Shown piece by piece: positions 41,842 through 49,226 of a stretch of 64,000 bases of DNA. Positions within the stretch are counted from its first letter, which is position 1. Every line of letters starts with the position of its first letter. Source of the stretch: Bryobacter sp964387685 (GTDB taxonomy: Bacteria; Acidobacteriota; Terriglobia; Bryobacterales; Bryobacteraceae); contig CAYLXK010000012.1 in assembly GCA_964387685.1 (NCBI GenBank), positions 1-64,000 of the forward strand, in the 5' to 3' direction. The notes beneath the pieces were generated by a model. The model saw nothing but the letters and a program-made list of their open reading frames with translations, was not told the origin of the DNA and did not search any database. A program made the translations under genes and the position numbers.

Positions 41842-43146
41842 CTAGCGTTGCAGCAGCAGATAGACGTCCATCACGTTGGTGCCCGTGGGGCCGGTGATGA
41901 GCAAATCTCCTAGCTGCTCAAAGAACTGGTGCGAATCGTGCCTGGCCAGATACTCCACTGCATGCATCTCAAAGGCCTTCGCCCGCTCGATCGTGTCGCC
42001 AAAGGCAAAGGCCCCGGCCGCATTCGTCGGCCCATCGGTGCCATCTGTGCCGCCGGCCAGGAAGAGGGTGCCGGGCAAACCGGCAATCCCCTGCGCGACG
42101 GCCAAGGCCATTTCCTGATTGCGCCCACCAAGGCCGTGGTGTTTAGTGAGCGTGACGGTGGTCTCTCCTCCAGCCAGGAGCGCCAACGGCGGGCGGCTAG
42201 GACGGCCGGAAATCACCGCCTCTCTCGCCATGGCGGCAAAGACCTTGGCCACCTCCCGGGCTTCACCATCGAGCGAAGTGGAGAGCAGCAGCGTTTTATA
42301 GCCCAATTGCCGGGCGATCGCCTCCGCGGCGTAGAGGGATAAGCGATTGGAGCCCACCAGGATGTTGCTCACGTTGGCGAAAAGCGGGTCGCCCGGCTTC
42401 GGGGTATCGGGGATTGCATGGTTGACGCCTTGCTCCAAATGCCCGCGGACGGAAGCGGGAATCTTGGTGGCCAGATCGTATTTGTAGATCACGCTCCAGG
42501 CCTCGGCGAAGGTGGTTTCGTCGGGCACGGTTGGCCCGCTGCCAATGACGTCGAGGGGATCGCCGATGACGTCGGACAGAATGAAGGTACGCAGCGGCGC
42601 GGGATCGCACAAGAGCGCCAGTTGGCCGCCCTTGAGCGAACTAAGGTGCTTGCGCACGCAGTTCAACTCATGAATATTGGCGCCGCACTCGAGCAGCAGG
42701 CGGGTGGTTTTTTGCTTTTGCTCGAGCGTTAAATGGCCGGCGGGAGCGGGCAGCAACGCGGAGGCGCCGCCGCTGATCAGGGCGATAACCAAATCGTTCG
42801 GCCCGGCGCCCAGGCAAAGGCCGGCAAGCTCCCGGGCGGCCTTCACTCCTTCAGCGTCCGGCACGGGGTGAGCTGCCTCCCGGCAAGCGATGCGGCGCAA
42901 CGGGCCTCCGTGGCCATACTTAGTGACCACTAAGCCGGCGCTGATCTTGTCGCCATAGGCATCCTCGACAGCGCGCGCCATTGCGGCAGCGGCCTTGCCC
43001 GCGCCGACGACGTAAACCTTTTCCACCGTTTTGGGTAGCGGACGCAGCTTGGCCCGGGTGGCTTCATAAGGATCGGCGGCGCGAAGCGCCCCTTCAAAAA
43101 TGCGCATCGCTTCCTGTCTGAGTTGATCGGGGAGTTCGGCCGCCAT
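41842..43146 (-). CDS. Glycerate 2-kinase (DUF4147/MOFRL type)
   Basis: A 434-residue glycerate kinase of the GckA/TtuD type, phosphorylating glycerate at C2 with ATP. The N-terminal DUF4147 domain includes VYVVGAGKAAAAMARAVED, ALISGGASALLPAPAGHLTL and NCVRKHLSSLKGGQLA; the C-terminal MOFRL domain has LLAGGETTVTL, GRNQEMALAVAQGI and GGTDGTDGPTNAAGAF. Length is normal. It is 19 bases downstream of the shikimate kinase and may be cotranscribed with it. Confidence 0.92.
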   Translation of the reverse strand: MAAELPDQLRQEAMRIFEGALRAADPYEATRAKLRPLPKTVEKVYVVGAGKAAAAMARAVEDAYGDKISAGLVVTKYGHGGPLRRIACREAAHPVPDAEGVKAARELAGLCLGAGPNDLVIALISGGASALLPAPAGHLTLEQKQKTTRLLLECGANIHELNCVRKHLSSLKGGQLALLCDPAPLRTFILSDVIGDPLDVIGSGPTVPDETTFAEAWSVIYKYDLATKIPASVRGHLEQGVNHAIPDTPKPGDPLFANVSNILVGSNRLSLYAAEAIARQLGYKTLLLSTSLDGEAREVAKVFAAMAREAVISGRPSRPPLALLAGGETTVTLTKHHGLGGRNQEMALAVAQGIAGLPGTLFLAGGTDGTDGPTNAAGAFAFGDTIERAKAFEMHAVEYLARHDSHQFFEQLGDLLITGPTGTNVMDVYLLLQR

Positions 43147-43165
43147 GTTCCCTCTAGTGGTGTCT

Positions 43166-43696
43166 CTAGTCGAAGAGACCTAGTTTTAAGATGCGCTGTA
43201 CGACGTCGCGCGGTTCGTCGTCCTGGATGGCCAGGCGAAAACTCGCCTTGGCATAGGCTTCTCGCCGCGCGGCAAAGAGTATGCGCATCCTTTCCGGGTC
43301 GCGAGCCAAGGGCCGGTGATTCTGCTGGGCGATGCGAGCCTGGATGCGTTCGAGTGGCACGTCCAGCCAGATAGTCACGCCGGAATCTTCCAGCTTTTCC
43401 CGGTTGCCGGGCCACGCAAAGGCGCCGCCGCCTAAGGCCGCCACGCTCGCCTTGCCGCGATGGACTTCCCGGACAAGCGTCTCGAGAGCTTTGGTCTCGA
43501 TGGCGCGAAAGGCAGGCTCGCCACGCTGCTCGAAAATGCTGGCGATGCTGAGGCCTTCGTCGGCCACGATGCGCTCGTCCAGATCCACATAGCGCCAACC
43601 GATTTCGTCGGCCAGCAACTCACCGATGGTCGATTTGCCGCAACCCATAAAGCCGACCAGGTAGATGCCAGGGGAGCGCTTCAGCTTGAGGATCAC
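43166..43696 (-). CDS. aroK: Shikimate kinase
   Basis: A 176-residue shikimate kinase, which phosphorylates shikimate in aromatic amino acid synthesis. Walker A is VGFMGCGKSTIGELLA, the shikimate-binding Asp is in YVDLDERIVAD, and GGGAFAWPGNREKL plus NHRPLARDPERM follow. I start it at GTG 43696, which overlaps the SDR stop as GTGA. A much longer open frame runs upstream in the same frame but overlaps the SDR gene and is not real. Confidence 0.92.
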   Translation of the reverse strand: MILKLKRSPGIYLVGFMGCGKSTIGELLADEIGWRYVDLDERIVADEGLSIASIFEQRGEPAFRAIETKALETLVREVHRGKASVAALGGGAFAWPGNREKLEDSGVTIWLDVPLERIQARIAQQNHRPLARDPERMRILFAARREAYAKASFRLAIQDDEPRDVVQRILKLGLFD

Positions 43697-44472
43697 TCTG
43701 TGGCCTCCGCCAGTTCGCGGTTGTAGCAGGCAAACCAATAATCCACCAGGCCCGGAGCGAGCCCGTAAACCGCATTGAGCAAGTGCCCGCTGGCCGGGGT
43801 TACTACGGTGCGGCTTTCGCGCTCTATGCCCCGGACGATGGCGGCGGCGCATTGCTCCGCGGTGATGCCGAATTTTTTCGTCCTTTGCAGCATCTTTGGG
43901 GGACGGCCCACCAGGACGTTGCTTTGGAAGGGAGTCTTGACGTAGCCGGGACTCACCGCGACCGCCGTCACCCCTGTGGAATCCAGTTCCATGCGTAGCC
44001 CGTGGGTAAAACTCAAGAGCGCGGCTTTCGTGGCTGAATAGAGCGTGAACCAGGGCAAGGGGACGTGGCCGGCAATGGAGGCCACATTTACGATCATGCC
44101 TTTTTTCCGCTGGATCATTCCTGGCAGGAGCAGGCGAGAAAGGTGAATTGGGGCATCGAGGTTTAACTCCCGCATGTGACGCCAATCCGTATCGGCAATC
44201 TGCGCGGTGGGCACATAGGCGCCGGCGCCCGCATTGTTGACGAGAATGTCGATGCCGCCTAAGATGGCCTCGGCGCGCGCGGCGAGTTCCGCGCGCTCGG
44301 AATCCGCAGTGAGATCCGCCGATAGCCACTGCGCACCCGGCAACTCGTATCCGTGTGTCTTGCGGGCGGTCAACACTTGGCGCGCGCCTTGGCCGGCGAG
44401 CAACACGGCGAGTGCCGCACCAATGCCGGTGGACGCTCCCGTTAGCAAGACCCTCGCACCTTGAATTTTCAT
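43693..44472 (-). CDS. Short-chain dehydrogenase/reductase
   Basis: A 259-residue SDR. The nucleotide-binding motif TGX3GXG appears as LLTGASTGIGAAL, the NNAG motif as ILVNNAGAGAYV, and the catalytic Ser-Tyr-Lys as VASIAG followed by YSATKAALLSF. Substrate is unknown. The C-terminus is slightly hydrophobic (ASGHLLNAVYGLAPGLVDYW), suggesting loose membrane contact as in some sterol/lipid SDRs. It is coupled to aroK by four bases and divergent from the LON-domain gene. Confidence 0.9.
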   Translation of the reverse strand: MKIQGARVLLTGASTGIGAALAVLLAGQGARQVLTARKTHGYELPGAQWLSADLTADSERAELAARAEAILGGIDILVNNAGAGAYVPTAQIADTDWRHMRELNLDAPIHLSRLLLPGMIQRKKGMIVNVASIAGHVPLPWFTLYSATKAALLSFTHGLRMELDSTGVTAVAVSPGYVKTPFQSNVLVGRPPKMLQRTKKFGITAEQCAAAIVRGIERESRTVVTPASGHLLNAVYGLAPGLVDYWFACYNRELAEATE

Positions 44473-44514
44473 CGCCCCGATTTAGAAACCCGCCGCGCCC
44501 GCCATAATGGTAGT

Positions 44515-45147
44515 ATGCCTCAGGACAAGTTAGCCCTCTTCCCGCTTGGGGTCGTCCTGCTTCCTGGCGCGGCCCTGCCGTTGCATATTTTCGAGGATCG
44601 CTACCGGGAAATGATTGCCGAAGTGATGCGCGACGAAAAGGAATTTGGCGTGGTTTACGCCAGCGAAAAGGGGATCGCGAGCATTGGCTGCACAGCGGTG
44701 ATTGAACGGGTACTGCGTCGCTATCCAGACGGCCGCAGCGACATTCTGGCCCGGGGGCGTAAGCGCTTCGAGATCATCCTTGTCCATGAAGAGCGCAGTT
44801 TCCTGGAGGCGTCCGCAGACCAGTTCGGCGACGAAGACCTAAGCGAGCCCTCCGATCTTCTGCGTCAGCGTGCACTGAGCGCGTGGACGAATCTCATGGT
44901 GCTGGAGCATGGAGGCGTACCGACAGAAATGCCAGAAGCCCGCCACCCGGGATTGAGCTTTCTGCTCGCCGACGCCATTCAAGATTTGGCCTTCCGGCAG
45001 AGTCTGCTGGGACTGCGCGGCGAAACCGCGCGCCTGGAGGCGCTGCTGTCCCACATCCCGCAATTCATTGAAAAGGAAAAGCTCCAACGGGCCATGAAAC
45101 GCGTGGCGCCTCTCAATGGCTATGGCAAACATTTCTACCAGGCTTGA
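44515..45147 (+). CDS. LON-domain (substrate-binding) protein
   Basis: A 210-residue protein with the N-terminal domain of Lon proteases alone, without ATPase or protease parts. The core is LALFPLGVVLLPGAALPLHI followed by FEDRYREMIAEVM and EFGVVYASEKG. Stand-alone LON domains are common; they are thought to bind unfolded peptide, but function is unclear. ATG 44515. Its 3' end overlaps the HAD gene by 32 bases. Confidence 0.85.
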   Translation: MPQDKLALFPLGVVLLPGAALPLHIFEDRYREMIAEVMRDEKEFGVVYASEKGIASIGCTAVIERVLRRYPDGRSDILARGRKRFEIILVHEERSFLEASADQFGDEDLSEPSDLLRQRALSAWTNLMVLEHGGVPTEMPEARHPGLSFLLADAIQDLAFRQSLLGLRGETARLEALLSHIPQFIEKEKLQRAMKRVAPLNGYGKHFYQA

Positions 45148-45838
45148 TGCGCCGCAAACCCTGATTGTCGACGCCGACGACACCTTGTGGGAAAACAACA
45201 TTTACTTTGAAGACGCCTGGGAAAGCTTTCTGGAATTTCTGCGCCACTCGACGCTCACGCCGATGCAGGTGCGCGCGATCTTCGACGAAATCGAAGTCGC
45301 CAATATTAAGATCCACGGCTACGGAGCCCAAAATTTTGCCCGCAACATGGTCGAGTGCTACCGCCATCTCGCCGAACGCGAAATCTCGCCGGGGGACCGG
45401 GAAACGATTCTTGCCTTCGCCGACCGCATCCTGCACCAGCCCATCGAAATGCTACCGGGCGTAGAGGAGACCCTCGACTATCTGCGCCGCCGCAGCCACA
45501 CTCTGGTGCTGTTCACCAAAGGCCACGTGGAAGAGCAGCGGCATAAGATAGACCGCAGCCCGGTGCGGCGCTACTTTCGCGAATTTGAGATCGCCAGCGA
45601 GAAAGACGTGCAGGCATACCAGGAATTGTCTTTGCGGCACGGATTTGCCTGCGACAGCACCTGGATGATCGGGAATTCCCCGAAAAGCGACATCAATCCC
45701 GCCCTGGAAGCCGGCCTGAACGCGATCTATGTGCCCCATGCGCGCACTTGGAGCCTGGAGCGCACGGATTTGAGGGCCCCCGGGCCGGGCCGCCTGGAAA
45801 TCGTAACGGAATTCCGCGATCTCCAGTCCATCTTTTGA
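45116..45838 (+). CDS. HAD-superfamily hydrolase
   Basis: A 240-residue haloacid dehalogenase-type hydrolase. The nucleophile motif is LIVDADDTLWENN, motif II Thr is in VLFTKGHVEEQ, and motif IV is MIGNSPKSDINPAL. The cap lies between residues 25 and 110. Likely a phosphatase; substrate unknown. The first ATG at 45116 lies inside the LON-domain gene, giving a 32-base overlap; a second ATG two codons later is equally possible. Confidence 0.85.
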   Translation: MAMANISTRLDAPQTLIVDADDTLWENNIYFEDAWESFLEFLRHSTLTPMQVRAIFDEIEVANIKIHGYGAQNFARNMVECYRHLAEREISPGDRETILAFADRILHQPIEMLPGVEETLDYLRRRSHTLVLFTKGHVEEQRHKIDRSPVRRYFREFEIASEKDVQAYQELSLRHGFACDSTWMIGNSPKSDINPALEAGLNAIYVPHARTWSLERTDLRAPGPGRLEIVTEFRDLQSIF

Positions 45839-45850
45839 GGAACCTCTAAT

Positions 45851-46294
45851 ATGCGGATACTTTCGTTTTTTTTGGGCACTTGTCTACTGGTAGCAGAGGG
45901 GCCCGATGCGGATTGGCGCAAAGTGATGGCTTTGACCCGAGGCACCGAGGTGCGGATCGCTGTGCAGGGTACGAAAGCTCCCCTGGAAGCGAAACTGGAC
46001 ACGGTAAACGACGAGGCCATCGTCGTGGTTTTGCGCAATGAGCAAAGGTCGATCTTGGTCGAGGAGATCGAACGCCTGGACTTTCGCAACGTTTCGAAAA
46101 CCAAGAAATTGACGACCGATTCCAAAGTTTCGACGGACGACACCTCGGCGAACCCGATTCCTCCGGGGCAGCGGCTGCCCGGCCAGAGCGCGGTTCCTCG
46201 GAATATGTCCTCTGGCACGAGCGTGATGCTCCCGTCGAAGGCCCCTTGGGAGCCCCTTTACAAACGGGCCACCAAAGGCTCCCCAAAGCCCTAG
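45851..46294 (+). CDS. Small exported protein of unknown function
   Basis: A 147-residue protein with a short signal peptide (ILSFFLGTCLLVAEG). The first half reads as a small SH3/Sm-like beta barrel (TEVRIAVQGTKAPLEAKLDT, EAIVVVLRNEQRSILVEEIE), the second half is polar and Pro-rich. Such small beta domains occur in acidobacterial exported proteins; function is unknown. It follows the HAD gene by 12 bases. Confidence 0.65.
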   Translation: MRILSFFLGTCLLVAEGPDADWRKVMALTRGTEVRIAVQGTKAPLEAKLDTVNDEAIVVVLRNEQRSILVEEIERLDFRNVSKTKKLTTDSKVSTDDTSANPIPPGQRLPGQSAVPRNMSSGTSVMLPSKAPWEPLYKRATKGSPKP

Positions 46295-46314
46295 CGGACT
46301 GCTACATTCTAAGC

Positions 46315-46968
46315 ATGAGATTTTTGTTCATCACGAGCCTCGCGTTAGGCTCCCTGTTCGCCGCCGGCCCGGAAAAGCCCGCGAAACCCGAAAAAGGCTT
46401 CACCTCGTTGTTCAACGGTACCGATCTGACCGGCTGGACCAAAGCCAAGGAAAACGAAGGCACGTTCAGCGTTAAGGATGGCGTCATCGTCGCTAATGGG
46501 CCCCGCTGCCACCTTTACTACACCGGCATGTTCAAGGGCAAGCCTGCGGACTTCAAGAACTTCGAGCTGAAGGTGGACGTGATGACTCTGCCCAATTCCA
46601 ACGGCGGCATTTACTTCCATACCGCTTACCAGGAGACGGGCTGGCCGAGCAAGGGATTTGAAGTTCAGGTCAACAACACCCATCGCGACTGGCGTAAGAC
46701 CGCGAGCCTTTATATGGTGGCAGACAACAAGGACGAAGTGGCGAAAGACAACACTTGGTTCACCGAACATATTGTGGTGAAGGACAAGCTGGTGACTGTG
46801 TTTGTGGATGGGAAGAAGGTTACGGAATGGACGCAGCCAGACGGTTATACCGGTCCCAATAAGGACAACCCAGGCCGCGTACTCTCTTCAGGCACCATCG
46901 CGTTCCAGGGACATGATCCTGGCTCGACGACGATGTACAAAAACGTCCGCATCAAGGCTCTAAAGTAG
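46315..46968 (+). CDS. DUF1080 (3-keto-disaccharide hydrolase-like) protein
   Basis: A 217-residue exported protein. A signal peptide (FITSLALGSLFAAG) is followed by the DUF1080 concanavalin-like fold: GFTSLFNGTDLTGWTKA, then SNGGIYFHTAYQETGWPSKG, EVQVNNTHRD and SGTIAFQGHDPGS. Members of this family cleave keto-sugars or glycosides (3-keto-disaccharide hydrolases); a secreted sugar-degrading role is inferred. ATG 46315, 20 bases after the previous stop. Confidence 0.88.
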   Translation: MRFLFITSLALGSLFAAGPEKPAKPEKGFTSLFNGTDLTGWTKAKENEGTFSVKDGVIVANGPRCHLYYTGMFKGKPADFKNFELKVDVMTLPNSNGGIYFHTAYQETGWPSKGFEVQVNNTHRDWRKTASLYMVADNKDEVAKDNTWFTEHIVVKDKLVTVFVDGKKVTEWTQPDGYTGPNKDNPGRVLSSGTIAFQGHDPGSTTMYKNVRIKALK

Positions 46969-47003
46969 GTTTCGGTTTTGGCATTGAAGTGCGAAACGAA
47001 GGT

Positions 47004-47036
47004 GGCCGGGTTCGTAAGGATCCGGCCTCTGCTTTT
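47004..47036 (+). terminator. Possible intrinsic terminator
   Basis: GGCCGG (47004-47009) pairs with CCGGCC (47022-47027) over a 12-base loop and is followed by TCTGCTTTT. It lies 36 bases after the DUF1080 stop and just before the end of the minus-strand orphan peptide gene. The stem is short, so confidence is modest. Confidence 0.4.
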
Positions 47037-47047
47037 GACGCAAGGAG

Positions 47048-47287
47048 CTAGGCGAGAACGTTGATGACGCGTGAAGAAAGTTCGTTAGCCGTTTCCACGA
47101 CCTTCAGGTTGGCTTGAGCAAGTAGCTTCGCTTCGGAAAGAGCCACCAATTCGGCGCTCAAATCAACCACATCGGCCGGTGAGCTTGCTCCTGCGGGAAA
47201 GCCCGTTGCAGCCAAGCGTTTGGCCGTTTGTTGCAGTTTCTCCTGCGCCTTTTCAAGGCCTGCCAATCCAATCGCTTGTAGCTCCAT
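47048..47287 (-). CDS. Orphan peptide resembling flagellar rod/hook C-terminus
   Basis: A 79-residue protein without signal peptide. Its C-terminal half closely follows the conserved end of axial flagellar proteins (FlgB/C/G/K): VDLSAELVALSEAKLLAQA followed by NLKVVETANELSSRVINVL, with the typical V-N/ANxKVI-T-A/NE pattern. No flagellar gene is nearby. It could be a decayed or domesticated fragment, or a small assembly partner. I see only a weak ribosome site, so expression is uncertain. Confidence 0.6.
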   Translation of the reverse strand: MELQAIGLAGLEKAQEKLQQTAKRLAATGFPAGASSPADVVDLSAELVALSEAKLLAQANLKVVETANELSSRVINVLA

Positions 47288-47383
47288 GTGATAGGTATCG
47301 GCCGTAGGTGGCGTGACTTGAGGATATTTTTAACAGGGATGCAAGATTCTTAGCCGCTCCATGAAGGCCCGGACCAATCATTC

Positions 47384-47403
47384 ATAAACGATTCTTCGTT
47401 TAT
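47384..47403. promoter_or_regulatory. Palindromic operator before TetR gene
   Basis: ATAAACGA (47384-47391) and TCGTTTAT (47396-47403) form a perfect inverted repeat with a four-base spacer, ending 22 bases before the TetR ATG at 47426. Spacing and symmetry fit a TetR-family operator for autorepression. No copy is seen before the RND/ADOP genes. Confidence 0.6.
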
Positions 47404-47425
47404 TTTGCGAGATGATGGCAATTGC

Positions 47426-48031
47426 ATGCCTCGAAAGAAGAAGATTAGCGACGATGCGGTGCTGGAAGCCGCGGTGCGGGTGATGAGCCGCGTCGGCCCC
47501 GACCGTTTTACCCTAGCGACCGTCGCCCAGGAGTCGGGCATCGCCGCAGCAACCCTCGTTCAGCGCTTCGGCTCCAAGAGAGAGATGCTGCTGGCGATCG
47601 CGTCCAGCGCGCCCGCAGGCATTTTCGAGGCCTTTGAGCAAGGCTTGGGGGCCCAACCCGCCTCTCCTCTGGAAGCGCTGTTGGATGTATATGAGCGCAC
47701 GGCGCGTAAACATGGCGAGGCGACGGATCTTGCCCATCAATTGGCCTTCTTGCAAATGGATCTAATCGACCCTGATTTTCGAAACTATAGGGCGCAGTGC
47801 CTCTCGGAGATGGAGAAGGGCACCCTGCGGATGCTATGGGCGGCCGCCAAGTCCGGCGAGATTGAAGAGGCGCGCGGGGCTGCGCTGGCACGTCTCGTGG
47901 TGACCGTCTACCAAGGCGCGCTTTTGTATGGATGCGTCTTTGGCGATCAAGAAATCGGCCGGGCCGTGCGCGCGCAGATTGCAGCCCTCTTGGCCCCGTA
48001 CCGGCGCACTATTTCCGTAGGGACGGCTTAA
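47426..48031 (+). CDS. TetR-family transcriptional regulator
   Basis: A 201-residue TetR-family repressor. The N-terminal helix-turn-helix is FTLATVAQESGIAAATLVQR followed by FGSKREMLLAI. The ligand-binding C-terminal half is typical in length but not assignable. ATG 47426 (MPRKKKISD) is chosen; upstream in-frame TTG at 47405 would overlap the operator. It lies convergent to the RND adaptor gene, with a 23-base overlap, which suggests control of that pump, while the operator at 47384 suggests autoregulation. Confidence 0.88.
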   Translation: MPRKKKISDDAVLEAAVRVMSRVGPDRFTLATVAQESGIAAATLVQRFGSKREMLLAIASSAPAGIFEAFEQGLGAQPASPLEALLDVYERTARKHGEATDLAHQLAFLQMDLIDPDFRNYRAQCLSEMEKGTLRMLWAAAKSGEIEEARGAALARLVVTVYQGALLYGCVFGDQEIGRAVRAQIAALLAPYRRTISVGTA

Positions 48032-49226
48032 CCACGACGCCGCTGCGCACATCGTCGGAGGGATTTACGACCAGCGAATCTCCCTCGCTTACGCCCGCCA
48101 TGGCTTCGATCTCAGCCCCAAAGTCGCGTCCGACCTCGATTTTCTGGAATCGTACGCGGTTGTCTTTGCCCACCACGGCGACGAAAAGGCCTTCCGTGCG
48201 CGTCAGGATCGTGTCGCCGGGAACCAGCAAAGAACGGCGTTCCCGCGCGGTTTCCAGTGCCACCTGCACAAACATGCCCGGCAACAAAGTGTTGCCTTCA
48301 TTGGCGAGGTTTACTTCCGTAAGCAGCGTCCGGGTCTGGTTCTCGAGGGCGTTGGAAGACCGTACAACTGTGCCGGTAAAGCTCCGGCCGAGTTCCGGCA
48401 CGCGGACGCTGGCCTTCTGGCCCACGCGGATATCGGGAATGTTGGATTGCGGCGTATTGACAAAGATCCGCAGGCGCGAAATGTCGCTCAGCCGAAACAA
48501 ATCCCGCCCAGCGGCGAGCGCGGAGGGCGTGATGAGGTTTCCGACGGCGCAGTTACGCTGGGTGATGATGCCGCTCCAGGGGGCGGTCACGCGCTTGAAA
48601 CTGGTCAACTGGTCTAAGCGCCCCACCTCGGCCATCTGAGCTTGGATCGCCTCCTCGGCCGCTTTCAGATTCGCTTCCTGCGCCGCGACGTCGGCTTGGC
48701 GGGCCCGCAGAAGGGCAGTTTTTTCGTCCAGATCGGCCTGGGGGAAGATACCTTCCTTGACGAGACGCTGCGAGCGGCCAAAATTGACTTCCGCCAGAGT
48801 GGCCGTGGCCTTTGCTTGATCGATGGCCGCGCGGACCTGACCTGCGGCCGCCTTGAATTGTTCGAGCCGCGCTTGGGCGGTGCGCAGTTGCTGGTCGAGC
48901 TCGGGAGAATCGATTTCCACCAGCACGTCGCCCTTCTTGACGACATCGCCAATGTCTACATGGCGGGTCTTGATGTAGCCTTCGGCCCGGGCATAGACGG
49001 GGGTTTCGCCAATGGCCGATACCGTACCGGGCAGCAGCAATTCTCCACTGGGCGCCGACAGTTTGACCTTGGCCACGGTGACGGGCAGGCGCTCTTCGGA
49101 ATTCGTTTTCGCTTCCGCCTCAATCAGCTGAATGCGGCTACGGCGGGGAGCATAGCCGAGATAATAGATGGCGGCCGCTCCCAGGGCGAGCAGCAGCATG
49201 AGTCCCCAGGCTCGCGTGGATTTCAT
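48009..49226 (-). CDS. RND efflux periplasmic adaptor (MFP)
   Basis: A 405-residue membrane-fusion protein. The N-terminal TM (LMLLLALGAAAIYYLGY) is followed by the lipoyl-like half (VYARAEGYIKTRHVDIGDVV, GDVLVEIDSPELDQQLRT), a coiled-coil hairpin (about 110-190), the second lipoyl half (RVTAPWSGIITQRNCAVGNL) and beta-barrel and membrane-proximal domains (FVNTPQSNIPDIRVGQKASV). It bridges the RND permease to an outer-membrane channel, which is not in the window. Start overlaps the RND stop by four bases. Confidence 0.9.
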   Translation of the reverse strand: MKSTRAWGLMLLLALGAAAIYYLGYAPRRSRIQLIEAEAKTNSEERLPVTVAKVKLSAPSGELLLPGTVSAIGETPVYARAEGYIKTRHVDIGDVVKKGDVLVEIDSPELDQQLRTAQARLEQFKAAAGQVRAAIDQAKATATLAEVNFGRSQRLVKEGIFPQADLDEKTALLRARQADVAAQEANLKAAEEAIQAQMAEVGRLDQLTSFKRVTAPWSGIITQRNCAVGNLITPSALAAGRDLFRLSDISRLRIFVNTPQSNIPDIRVGQKASVRVPELGRSFTGTVVRSSNALENQTRTLLTEVNLANEGNTLLPGMFVQVALETARERRSLLVPGDTILTRTEGLFVAVVGKDNRVRFQKIEVGRDFGAEIEAMAGVSEGDSLVVNPSDDVRSGVVVKPSLRK

